64,000 nt of DNA from the NCBI GenBank assembly GCA_958430865.1, contig CAUDNR010004067.1:34548-98547 (forward strand). The letters are read 5' to 3'. Every line of letters begins with the position of its first letter. The stretch's first letter is position 1. The translations under genes and the position numbers were made by a program. The notes under the pieces were generated by a model. The model had not been told where the DNA came from. It did no database searches and saw nothing but the letters and a program-made list of their open reading frames with translations. Positions 51,000 to 61,462 of this stretch are shown here, in pieces. The stretch comes from Entrophospora sp. SA101 (taxonomy: Eukaryota > Glomeromycota > Glomeromycetes > Entrophosporales > Entrophosporaceae).

Positions 51000-51741
51000 T
51001 TGATTTCATTGGCTAAATTATGTGACGATCTCCCTTCCAGATATCATGCAAAAAATAAAGTCACATGTTTCACAACATAAAAAAGATCAATGATCGATTT
51101 TGTCACATGTGATAAAACGAATGTCCACTATGCTGTGAAAACCTTATTTTTTTATTATTGCTATTTTGTTATCATTATCATTATTATCATTATTTCATTA
51201 TTACTATTGTCACCAATTAAATTCGGGAGAGTGTATTTTAATTGGTGATAATAATTGTTTTTGTTTTGTGTGGATCAGAATGAATAGGGGATCAATGAAT
51301 TGATTTTGTTATTAGTGAATAATTTTGGTTAAAGAAGATAAAAGTTTTAAATAAAATATTTCTATTTTATTTATTTAGTCAAAACTAATTAACTTGTAAG
51401 AAAGTTGCTTTTGCATTAGGTCGAAATCAAGTTCTTTATATACATGTTCTTTACATATTGGCCCAAATTGCACAAATCTGCCTGTTTTGAAGAATCGTCA
51501 CCAATCTCCACTAAATAAATATGAATGTGCTACGGATTGATTAATAATAATTAAATATGCAAAACGTAATGCGAATTCAGATGATAATAGAATTAATAAA
51601 AAATATAAATAAATAAAATTTAAATTGTCCCAGAATTAAAAGATTTGACCAAAAGATCTGTGTCAAAATCTAATTCCAGTAATATTTTCAATTAAAAAAA
51701 AAAACCACAGCATAAGCATAAATTAATTAAATTAATTAATA
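51000..51741. other. AT-rich upstream region of the BED gene
   Basis: No gene is seen. AT-rich trinucleotide runs (ATT/ATC) lie at 51150-51210. TATA-like AATAAATATGAATG near 51514 and TTAATTAATTAATAATG just before 51742 are the only promoter-like features. Confidence 0.35.
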
Positions 51742-52350
51742 ATGTCAAAAAGAAGAATTGAGATTGACAATTACAATAATTACAATGACAATGATAAAGT
51801 AATTATTTTAGACAGAGAAAGCACCTTTTTAGAATCTGAAGAGAGTGTTTACATTGAACCTGAAGGAAATATTAACAATTATAACAATTATGATGATTGT
51901 GGTAATGACAATTATGGTGGTTGTAATTATGATAATGATGATATTGATAATGATAATGATAATGAGCATGATAATGGTGGTGGTGATGGTGATGGTGATG
52001 GTGGCAGGATTAATTCTATCATGACCATTGGTATTTCTAAGAATAAAAGTTCAATATGGACACATTTTGATAAACAAATGGATGAAAAAGGCATAAAATG
52101 GGCTAAATGTAAATATTGCTTGTAAGTAATTAAAATAAATTGCATTACTTATTTTTTTTTTAAAAAAATTACTAATTGTGTTAATTATATTAAATAAAGA
52201 CATGGGAAATATAATATGAATAGTGGCTCTACTTCAAATTTAAGTCATCATCTTAAGAATCATAAAAATAAAATTGATGTTAATGTAAATAAACCATCAA
52301 TGATGTTGGGCAGTAATAGTGAACATATTGTGTGTACTGTATATATTTAA
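51742..52350 (+). CDS. BED-type zinc-finger protein, two exons, 176 residues
   Basis: Exon 1 is 51742-52121 and exon 2 is 52200-52350, joined in phase through a GTAAGT donor and TAAATAAAG acceptor. After a Lys/Arg start and an Asn/Asp/Gly-rich stretch comes a complete BED finger: SSIWTHFDKQMDEKG, then CKYC at the exon joint, then SNLSHHLKNHKNK. The ligands are C-x2-C and H-x4-H. BED fingers bind DNA in hAT transposases and in host regulators derived from them. No transposase catalytic or hATC region follows within 2 kb; the protein ends 36 residues after the finger. It is either a truncated hAT gene or a stand-alone DNA-binding protein. Confidence 0.6.
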
Positions 52351-52384
52351 ATCAATTAATATATCTACATTTGTAATTTTCTTA

Positions 52385-52580
52385 ATCTGTGACCCGTTGA
52401 CCCGACGGGTCGGGTCGGGTCAACTGTTTAAAAGTTCGAGTCGGGTCGGGTTGAACCACTGACCCGACTCGACTCGTTCGGAGCTCTATTCTTCCCCTCT
52501 ATAAATGCATCCCTCCATAAATGCACGCTTTCATCCATTCCCAAGGGGGTGCACTTATGGAGGGTTCACTATAGAATATT
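52385..52580. repeat. GGGTC-rich block and pogo-like end
   Basis: Positions 52391-52470 are unusually GC-rich, with repeated GACCCG/CGGGTC in both orientations. Directly after, 52495-52576 (reverse complement) matches 23730-23790 in the pattern of GAACCCTCCATAAGTGCACC and GGGAATG, so it is a second copy of a small pogo/Tigger-like element end. Confidence 0.5.
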
Positions 52581-53462
52581 GTTGACGTTAGATTAATGGA
52601 ATTTGTTTTGTCAAGATACATTATATTCAAGATTTAAACATGAGTTTATTTAATAGATTTGATGATAATAACAATGGAATATCAAAGGCTAACTAATATT
52701 AGCTAATGAATCCCTGGGAGAAATTTATGACACAGTATGTGAATTTTTTCTTAAATAGTATCAGTTGGTATTTCTATGACTATATTGTAAAAGAATTATA
52801 TTTAATTAATTTATTTATCTAGGATTTATCTCAATTCATTTAGGATGTAATTATTTTAAAGGTATTATTTATCTCAATTCATAAATCGAATTATTATTAA
52901 TTTTTTATTTCAAAAATTTCAACCCATATTAACTCAAAATCTTACATATTTGATAATAATTCATTTAAGATATCAATGGGGAACCCTCAGAATCTAAATA
53001 TGAAAATGACTTCAGGATTGCAAATATATTAATATTTATATCAATTGGTGTGTTTTCCGTTCTATTATTAATATCTGTTACTAAATGGGTTGGTTTTTTC
53101 TAAAAATTTTAATTGCTTGATTAGAACATGATTTATGATTTAATTATCAAATTGTTAAAAATTATCAAATTAAGAAAATTGTGACTTACTTAATAGTCAC
53201 TAAAGCCATTTGTTTATGGTGGGTATGAGCTTCTAAATATTGTAATGATTAACATTCTAAAATAGTGTTTACAATACAATGTTTATCATTTTGAATATTA
53301 ATCTAATACATACATGTAATTGTTAATAAAATAGTCTTTTAAATTGCAACACATATTTTTTTTTTCATGCATACCTTTGAATATATATTATATATGTGTA
53401 TATATAATCAATTTTATTATTGAAAAAAAAAATAAAAAATATAAATTGTATATATAAGATAT
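52581..53462. other. AT-rich intergenic, no gene seen
   Basis: I find no frame or motif that I can support. An (AT)n-rich stretch lies at 53375-53460. Confidence 0.4.
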
Positions 53463-54362
53463 TGTGAGATTGTAAACCGTGGACCAACCAATTGACCGTT
53501 AATATTGACCAATTATAACGAACTTACTACGGAAGTCATGTGATGCGCTGAATATTACATCACGATTAACAATCATCTTTCTATATTTATTGCAACGGTT
53601 GCACGTCATGTTACACATGTAGATCATTACATCATTTCTATTTTTAACTTATTTTATGACATAATTATTTACTTCGAATTATTAATCAAATTATTTGTAA
53701 TAATGACTCATAGGATTAGTAATTATGAGTCAGAGCATTAGTAATTAGCAATTAGTAAGCTAGTAATACAGAAAATAGGATTAATAAGCATATTTTATTG
53801 GATAAAATATTGTAAAGGTCATGTTATTTGTAATACCTCAAGAGGTATAAAAAGGCTTGGTTTTAGACCAAGTGAAAAGGGAGATCGTGTTAATAACATT
53901 AATAATAATTGAATAAATAATTCCCCCCCCCCCGTTGTTAATAATTAAATAAACACATTTTACCTTATTACGAATTTTTGCACAGTTAATAGGAAAAGTC
54001 ATTGTGAATTGTTCCATGGTCCTCTCTGATGATTAGTGGCTGGCCACTAATCATTAGTTAGAAACCCTTCCATTTGATTGTTCTATGCTGCTTGTAGGGA
54101 CGCCTCAAGTGGTATAGTTGTAAATATTTCTTGTATATATTTTTTTTATTTATCATTTTTAGGCCAGCAGTACTTCTATTAGTACTATAAAGAGAGATTG
54201 CACAATAGAGAGGCTCTGAGCTGTGTGCCGTAATCAGAGGTCGGAATTGATAACCCTGAGCTGTGTGCCATAACAGGGAGATTTATATATTGGAATTTTA
54301 TTTTATTTTATCTTATATATTTTATTGGACACAACCCGAGCTGTAATTGAATTTACACACTC
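53463..54362 (+). mobile_element. LTR-like sequence, left arm of an inverted pair
   Basis: It starts TGTGAGATTGTAA, contains a TATA-like GGTATAAAAAGGC at about 53845, a C10 run at 53923, and the doubled motif GAGCTGTGTGCC. Sub-segments 53463-53640 and 54165-54260 match, in reverse complement, 55200-55378 and 55080-55190 in the same order. A TG start, a promoter-like centre and a CA-type end (TTACACACTCGCA) suggest a solo LTR with an internal insertion. No reverse transcriptase or integrase is present. Confidence 0.45.
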
Positions 54363-54504
54363 GCAATATGCAAAAAAAAATTATTAAAATTTTGTAATTA
54401 TATCTAAATCATTGTATCTACATCACCAAAAAAAAATATATATAAAAAAAATTAATCACTATTGTCATAGAACTGATTCCATAACTATATTTTTTATTAC
54501 AATG

Positions 54505-54840
54505 TTATGGAGGTGGTGTAATGTATGATTGAAATGATTGTGTAGTAGTTGGTGAAACAGTTTGAGCAAGTGCTTGTGTATTAGTTGGTGAAACAGCAGC
54601 AGCAATAGATGTTTGAGCAGTAGGTGGTGATTTCAATAATGATAGTGATGATATCATCATTTGTACATGTTTACTTGCTTTAATTTATTAATAAACATTA
54701 ATATTAAATAATATCACACTCAATGTATAATTTATAATTTATTTATATTTACCCATAAATTCTAGCCTTCTTATTTTGTATTTAACAATGGATGCATTTT
54801 GTGCTGTGAACATTTTATCATTTGAGCTGTCCTTCCACAA
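54505..54840 (-). pseudogene. 3' end of an unidentified gene between inverted LTR-like arms
   Basis: Two exons join in phase on the minus strand: about 54840-54753, then 54677-54505, ending TAA. They read LWKDSSNDKMFTAQNASIV, KIRRLEFM, then SLSLLKSPPTAQTS and a Ser/Thr/Pro-rich tail. The codon pattern is protein-like, but no 5' part can be found; upstream frames have stops. It may be a host gene fragment captured or stranded between repeats. Confidence 0.35.
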
Positions 54841-55059
54841 ACATAAATATTAACTCCTTCAATAATATAATTATTATTATGATATTTTATTATCAAAAAT
54901 TTTTTTTTCAGAAAATAGTCATATGTATAATAGTCTTTATAATACTTGATGATTTGTTGGAATTTTTTGATTCTTCAATGTATACTTTTATGACCTGCTT
55001 CGTTGTTTATTAGTAGTGAGTGTTATGACTATTATTATAATTATTATAAAAGTTATTAT

Positions 55060-55378
55060 CATGCGTGAGTGCTAAAGGTTCCTAAATTTCCAAGGCCTCC
55101 ATCTTTGCACACAGCTAGGAGCCTTCCAAAAATACTCTATACTGCGCAGTTCCTACTCTACAGTACTAATACTAAGTACTGTTGGCAATTAGTCTAAGAT
55201 AAGTTAATGTAATGATCTACATGTATAATGTGGCGCAATGTGTGGCGCAACCGTACAATGAATGATCGTTAATCGTGATGTAATATTTAGCGCATCACAT
55301 GACTTCCGTAGTAAGCTTGTTCTAATTGGTCAATATTAACGGGCAATCGGTTACAATCTCACACTAGTGTAAGACTAG
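55060..55378 (-). mobile_element. LTR-like sequence, right arm of an inverted pair
   Basis: On the minus strand this starts TGTGAGATTGTAACCG and follows the left arm for about 175 bp. It then skips about 500 bp of it and resumes at AGTACTTAGTATTAGTACT and TAGCTGTGTGCA. The shorter length means a deletion here or an insertion in the left arm. Confidence 0.45.
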
Positions 55379-55512
55379 TATTGAAATTTTTGTGCATAAC
55401 TACATTCATTATTAAAAGGTTGTTTTGTTTTTCTGCTTATTGAATGAAAACCTAAGTAATGGAAAATGTTAATCAATTTCATTTAGTATTAGTCAAGCCA
55501 TTATTAAATATC

Positions 55513-55935
55513 TAAGGCTCCAAACAGATCAGATTATGGTTTCTTGCCAAAACTCCTCCAGAGATCAATCAGCAGAGTTTCGATATGTTACACATTTATT
55601 TTTTCTCATTTTGGGGTTTTGACAATTGGAAGAGTTTTGGCAAGTTAGATGCTAATTGTTTATTAGAGTTTTGGCAGAGTTTCACAGTCATTAAGAGGTT
55701 TTGGCAAACAACCTTAGATCAGATCTTGAATCAGATCAGATAGAAATTCTTAATTCATAATTTCTTTCATAAATATTTTTTATGAATTTTATTATTATTA
55801 TTTATACATAATATCTCAAATTAGATCTCAGATTCCAGATCAGATCAGATTCCAGACCAGATTCTATCCAATATTTTAAAGAACCAGATCGGATCAGATT
55901 TTTTCCAAACCTGATCTGATCTGTTTGAAGCCTTA
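55513..55935. mobile_element. MITE of 423 bp with perfect 8-bp target duplication
   Basis: TAAATATC occurs immediately outside both ends (55505-55512 and 55936-55943). The ends are inverted repeats: TAAGGCTCCAAACAGATCAG on the left and, in reverse complement, TAAGGCTTCAAACAGATCAG on the right. Many GATCAGATC motifs lie inside the right half. The 8-bp duplication and subterminal repeats fit a non-autonomous hAT element; no ORF is present. Confidence 0.85.
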
Positions 55936-56379
55936 TAAATATCAAATGCTAATGATTTACCATGATAATGATTCTGCAGAAAGGTGTTACTTCATATTTA
56001 TTGGTAAATGCATATCAATTTTAAATTTAGGAAGAATTTTTGAAAGAATTTTGGAGGGGTTACAAGCTCTTGCTAAATGATATCATTATTAGTACCACAT
56101 ACATAGATTCTTTAAATGGATCAATTGATACTCCTTCCTAGATAGGCATAATAAGCAAAGAAAAGCAAATACACATCATCACCAGTCCACCTACATCAAC
56201 TCCTTCTTCCATCCATCATAGCATTTTCCTATGGATACTCCGAGGTGAACTCATAATTTGACGCAACTGATGGAATACTTTTCATTTATCTTCATCTGAT
56301 AATGTACCCCATTTCCAAAATAAAAAATGAAGACCACATCAAAATTAAAAAAAAAATTGCAATAAATGTAAGTTATCTT

Positions 56380-57075
56380 TATAGTCTTAAGAATATCAGA
56401 AGTGTCAGGACCAATAATGCCACCAGTAGAAGAAGGAAAATATGATGGTTTGCATGAACATACTTGGGAACCACCATATTTTCCAACCAAGTTTCTGTGA
56501 GTATGGTACCAATTGCCAACTTACACACTAATTTCAACTTCTTTTCATCTAAATAATTTTTTTTATCTTTGGCCTTATCACACAGAAAAGCAAATGTTAC
56601 AACTAAATGAAAGTCAAGTGATACATTTCATGACTTGGAGGCATTATTTCAAGTTGATCTTCAATAAGATTAATTTGATAACAATGAGGGGTTTTGAGTG
56701 CAACTTTTTCAAATACTGTTGAATGCAATCGGGAATAATTATTTTATGACATTTGGAAAAGTACAGTCAGTTATATGTATTTTTCAATTTATTATTATAG
56801 TAATAATTATTACGTGATCTGAAATCCTTAGTAGTACAGATGTTTGCTTTGCTGGTATGCTCCTTATTCATTTAGATTGTGATTCAAGAAAAGGATTGGG
56901 AGGCTTTATCTATCCACCTATTCTGCCTCTTGCAATACAATGAAGAGGGTCAGTTGAAACTTAAATTACTAAAGTTTTATTTGGTGAGAAAAAATATTAA
57001 TATATATTATATTGTGATACTTGATATTCTATTTGAACAAAATGAACAAAACAAATGGTTCAGAGAGAACTAGGC
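56380..57075 (+). pseudogene. Scattered exon-like pieces near a third copy of the breakpoint repeat
   Basis: The plus strand at 56390-56492 reads SGPIMPPVEEGKYDG and EHTWEPPYFP before a GTGAGT donor. After a CACACAG acceptor, 56585-56720 reads LNESQVIHFMTWRHYFK. At 56879-57073 a third open piece follows a TTCATTTAG acceptor. Between them, 56796-56872 is a diverged copy of the repeat found at the duplication breakpoint. I cannot join the pieces into one model with confidence or name a product. Confidence 0.25.
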
Positions 57076-57179
57076 GAAAACTAACAAACAAAAACTATAC
57101 ATGATGGTAGACAACCTGGCACCTCCGTGTGGTGGCCAGGGGACAACAGATATTGGAGCAATTTTATTTTATTATGAAG

Positions 57180-57660
57180 AAGCACTGATATTTGGCTAAG
57201 CAGTTAACTACCGTGCAAATATATTGATGTAATTGCAAGTCTGGCTTGGTTTGGCAAAATTCCAGGTTTTTGGGATATTTTATGAATATGCAATTACATG
57301 TAAACTTGCAGGTTTCCATGCATCGTTGGTATTTTATTATGAATTATCAAGATAACAGGTACACACATACTTGGCATGGTTAACCCCATGCTTTAAATGA
57401 AGAGCAATGGTTATTGATGCATGGTAACGGTTCTGGGTTGAATCAATCTCGTGCGGTATCAATATAGTTGCAAGTCAGGCTCATCTGATAAAATTTGAGT
57501 CTAGGCGATTAGAACATTTTTTCTGGGCAGGTGTATGTACATGTACTCAGTTGTAAACCTAGGTTATTAAATAGGCTGCTATCTTTAAATGAGCAACTAT
57601 CATTGATGCATGATAATTTTAACCGTTTTGGTATAGCATTTATATAGTTGGGTGATGTAC
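57180..57660 (+). repeat. Degenerate tandem repeat, about three units
   Basis: Units beginning near 57190, 57390 and 57580 share AAATGAAGAGCAATGGTTAT/AAATGAGCAACTATCATT, TGATGCATG, then AATATAGTTGCAAGTC-type motifs in the same order. Divergence is high and unit length varies from about 150 to 200 bp. No coding capacity is seen. Confidence 0.35.
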
Positions 57661-57962
57661 AATGATCATTTTAAACATGAGCTTCAGTTGATCATTATAA
57701 CAATAAATTTATTGTTGGTAAAATAATTAACAAGTACTTTGGATTCTATTCTTTATACAAATGTATGTACGAGTATAATTCTACATTAATTAATGAAATT
57801 TCATAATTTCTAAAAAAATAAACATTCCATAAATAATGCTAAATAAATAAATATCTTTTAAAATTTTTTTTAACAATCTAATGATGAAGATGAAGATGCT
57901 CTTTTTACATGATTTAAATAAATTATGAATCTTCTTCCTTTTTTATTTAATACCATTTATTT
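57661..57962. terminator. 3' region of the decarboxylase gene
   Basis: AT-rich sequence downstream (minus strand) of the decarboxylase stop. TTTATT runs at 57836-57860 give AATAAA-type polyadenylation signals on the minus strand. Confidence 0.3.
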
Positions 57963-59687
57963 TTATCTATCATTAATTTTTCGATCGGTTGACTTGTTAA
58001 TATTTTCAAATAGTTTCATAGTAACATCTTTACCAATACTTTCAATTTCCTTTAACAAATTTTCCAAATCTTTCTCACATACTGAAGGTGAATTCACTAC
58101 AACTCTAAAAAAAAAAGGTAATTCAACACCCTTTAGAATTGTTGGTGCATAATCAATCATGTATTTTCCATTTTCATAAATTTTTTTATGTATTTCTTTT
58201 GTGATCTTTGATAATTTATCTTTATACAACTGATGATTTAATTTTTCTAATTCCAATATTTCTTTGCTAGGTATATACCAAAAACAAGTTTGTAAACTTG
58301 GCGGTTCGTCCAATACCAATTTAAATTTTGAATTGTTTTTTTTTATCAACGCGACGAAGTAATTTGTCATCTGAAAAGCATGGTCGATACGACTACCATA
58401 ACCTTTTATACCAAATATTTTCCATCCAATAAACAACTTGACAGCATCAGGTCTTCTACCACAACCAACTGTACCATCACTTAAATCATATTTATTGCCA
58501 TGAAATAAATATTTTGCTTCCAGTGAATTGTTCTTTGAAAATATTGATTTATCTTTTGCGAGTAAAAACGAACATTGTAACGGTATTCCAAGCATTTTAT
58601 GAGGATTGATTACTAATGTATCAGCCTTTTAAAAAATGGTTTGAATTAAAATAAATAATTAGTTAATCATGTGTTTTTTAATAAAAACTGAATGGAGATA
58701 TATATATATATATATATAAACAAACCAAACTAGTTCCATCTATCAATTTTTTATATTTTTCTGAAAATATTAGGCTTGCTCCCCATGATCCATCAACATG
58801 AAACCATAAATTATACCTTTTAGCAATTTTCCCTATCTCTCTTAATGGATCAAATGATCCCTAATGTCATTATTAAATATAATTTAGTTGAATGATAATA
58901 ATAAATATTCATTATAATTTACTAAAGTATATTAGCAAATAATACATACAAGTACTGTGGTACCGGTTGTTGCATTTACGAAGAATGGAGTTTCGTCACG
59001 TGCAAAGGATTGTTGGATTAAAAGCTCTAAAAACAATTATTTTTTTAAGTGAATATTCAATTACGTGATTATATGAAATATATGACACAACATGTACCTA
59101 ATTCATAAACTTTCATTCTTCCTTGATCATCACATGGTACTTTAATCACACTTTCAGTACCCAACCCCAATGTCATTGCTGTCTTCTCAATTGAATAGTG
59201 ACCTTGATTAGACGTGAAAATCATTAACTTCTTATTAAATCCAAAGTATCCTTTTGTTTTAAACTCGGGATATAAACTATTTCTTGCTGTTATCATTGCC
59301 AATTGATTAGAAAATGCCCCCCCTGCACATGTTATACCACCAGAATTCTATGATTATTTATTTTTAATATAGAACAAAAATTTTATAAATGTATTTTCTT
59401 TGAAAAAAAAATTTAAATAATAGTAACGGCAGTGATAAAATAATAATAGTAATAGTAATAATTACCTCGCCCATATCTAACAATTTAGCAAGATGTTCAG
59501 AAACAGAATATTCAATCAATGTGAACACAGGTGAATCATGATAAACATGAGAATTTCCATTCAGGAAAGCCATTAACATTTCTGATATGATTCCAACCGG
59601 ATTAGTTCCAGCATATAATTTATCCATAAAACCAGAATGCCATGTATTAACACTATACTTTAATACTCTTATATATTTTAATGTCAT
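57963..59687 (-). CDS. Group II PLP-dependent decarboxylase (glutamate/cysteine-sulfinate type), N-terminus missing
   Basis: Five exons join in phase: 59687-59466, 59347-59098, 59026-58950, 58860-58726 and 58625-57963, 448 residues. Motifs in order: YSVNTWHSGFMDKLYAG, SPVFTLIE, TSNQGHYSIEK (cofactor-stacking His), NATTGTTV, FHVDGSWGAS (Asp to the pyridine nitrogen) and NPHKMLG with the PLP lysine, then CGRRPDAVK. This is the fold-type I family of glutamate, cysteine-sulfinate and aspartate decarboxylases, which remove the alpha-carboxyl of an acidic amino acid. The exact substrate cannot be read. Relatives are about 490-590 residues; here the first 60-100 are absent, and only 220 bp separates the start from the next gene. 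An acceptor-like AATATAG just before the ATG hints at a lost upstream exon. VDGSWGA replaces the usual VDAAWGG. Confidence 0.8.
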
Positions 59688-59908
59688 AAATTTCTATATT
59701 AATAATCGCGTATTTTTTGGCAGTATCCACAGAAAACAATTTGAATATACACTGTGGGAGGATACAAGCTTTTTAATCATTAGCAATGTATATATAAACA
59801 ACAACATATTATTATTTTAATTTATACAAAAATCTTTTTTGAAAAAATATATAATTAACTAAAAAAATTTTTTAAGCAAAACATTCCAATAATTTATTCA
59901 TTATCCAT

Positions 59909-61120
59909 TCATCCATCCGTTAAATTAAAAGTGTCATTTAAAAGTAATTCAATAGCTGCATTAACATTTCCACCAGAAGCTAATAATGCGCGAATATTTT
60001 TCTGTGCATCCCAAAAACCCATATCGTTCAATTGTTGTAATTGAACTTGAAATCTTTCTTCGGGTTGTTGTGGGATAGTTGTTTGTGGTGGAACGTCTCC
60101 CCCCAATCCAAATAACAACGATGGATCAATTGAAAAAAATGGTTGTTGTTATTGATTATTAGTGTTTAGATTCCCAGTAAGATTTATTGTGGCAGCAGGA
60201 TTAAGAAGACTAAAAAAAGGATTATTAATTGGTGGTGGAATGGCGGTGGTGGGTGTGGTAGTGTCAGTCGTTGGTGATTTAGCACTATTATCATTATTAT
60301 TGGTCGATGGTGTATTTGTTGTGTCAGTTGTAGGATTCATTGTGGAAGGATTTGTAGGAAGCATACTTGGACCATAACTTCCAGGGTTACCCATTAATGA
60401 ACTTAAAGTTGCTGTACGACGAATTGATTCTGGATTTGATAATAAAGAATGAAATTCAGGATCTTGTGTTACCTGCCTAAGTTGAGGTGCCATGCTTGCA
60501 AGTTGTGGATTCATAGCAATTACATTATCTGTGAATTGAGGATCTTGCATTAATTGTACAATGTACTGCATTAAAGCAGAGTTATTAAGAATATTTTCCG
60601 TCTGATTCCAGTTTGGTATACTATTATTACCACCACCACTAAATGAATTATTAGTATTAGTACCAAAATTCCCCCCACCTAGTGTTGCACCAAATGGAGG
60701 TATATTATTTTGATCATGTGTTGATTGGTTATTGGTAGTATCTGTTGTTGTTGTTGGTTAAGATGAAACTAATAATGTTTTGAAAAACAAATCAATATGG
60801 TAAATAATAGAAACACTTGGCTTTTAATAAACATCTTGTTTTATAAAAACAATATAATAGAAAACATTTAACATACCACGAGCTAAACTTCTCACCATGT
60901 GAACTGTGTGTCCCTCAGCAATTTTACAGGTTTCAAGTGTATCATCATCTTTTAACACTTTACCAGAGTATATTAATCTTTGTCTATCTGCAGTAATGTC
61001 GCTTTTTTCTACAATAAATTGTTTAAATTCTAAAATAGTTTTTGATGTGTCTATAGTTATTGTATATTTTATATCATTAGAACACTTTACGTTATTGTCA
61101 TTTCTGGCATTATGGTTTGT
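59909..61120 (-). pseudogene. DSK2: Ubiquilin/Dsk2 with two in-frame TAA codons
   Basis: A ubiquitin-like exon (up to 61120, ending 60887) reads KYTITIDTSKTILEFKQF and IYSGKVLKDDDTL. It splices in phase (G at a GTATGT donor, TTATTAG acceptor) to 60768-59909, which has an STI1 repeat region (NPQLASMAPQLRQV, DPEFHSLLSNPE), a Pro/Thr/Asn linker, and a C-terminal UBA domain ([20 protein letters not shown]). Ubiquilins carry ubiquitinated clients to the proteasome. The second exon stays in one frame for 860 nt but contains TAA at 60760-60758 and at 60151-60149. Both are in Gln-rich or linker context, where CAA would fit. No in-frame ATG begins the first exon; a short upstream exon may exist. It is a recent pseudogene, a sequence-error case or, less likely, a readthrough gene. 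Confidence 0.75.
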
Positions 61121-61462
61121 TTATTTATTTAAAAAAAAAAACATTAAATCGTAATATTATTTGATTTAGAGTGTTTTTTGTCCTAATTCATGACCGTTAT
61201 TATTATTAGTAGTAATAATATTATAATGTGATCATTCCGAATTGGGGCAACCGAATTTCGGACGGATTCAATTTTGGGGCACAAAGTTTGACCATAGTAA
61301 TAAGGTAATTATTAAAACTGTTGACAAGATTTTTTTAAAAATTAGTTAAACATAAAAAGAAAGTGCCAGTTTCAAAATGAGGTCAAATGTTATGATTCAA
61401 AGATATATATATGTATGTGTAAATTGTAAATTCTAAATAAAAAAAAACTAAATTTTTACAAA
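61121..61462. promoter_or_regulatory. Divergent intergenic region, ubiquilin and syntaxin
   Basis: About 340 bp between divergently read genes, so it should contain both promoters. It carries a GC-richer stretch at 61230-61280 (TTGGGGCA repeated at 61243 and 61273), and AT-rich sequence with ATATATATATG at 61402-61413 close to the syntaxin start. No specific factor site can be named. Confidence 0.4.

Noticed and set aside
52385..52470. tRNA-type B box (GTTCGAGTC) suggesting a tRNA or SINE
   Set aside because: No A box or cloverleaf can be formed around it; the match comes from the GGGTC repeats.
60149..60151. Reassigned stop codon (TAA read as Gln) in this organism
   Set aside because: Focadhesin, syntaxin and other genes here end normally at TAA, so a general reassignment is not supported.
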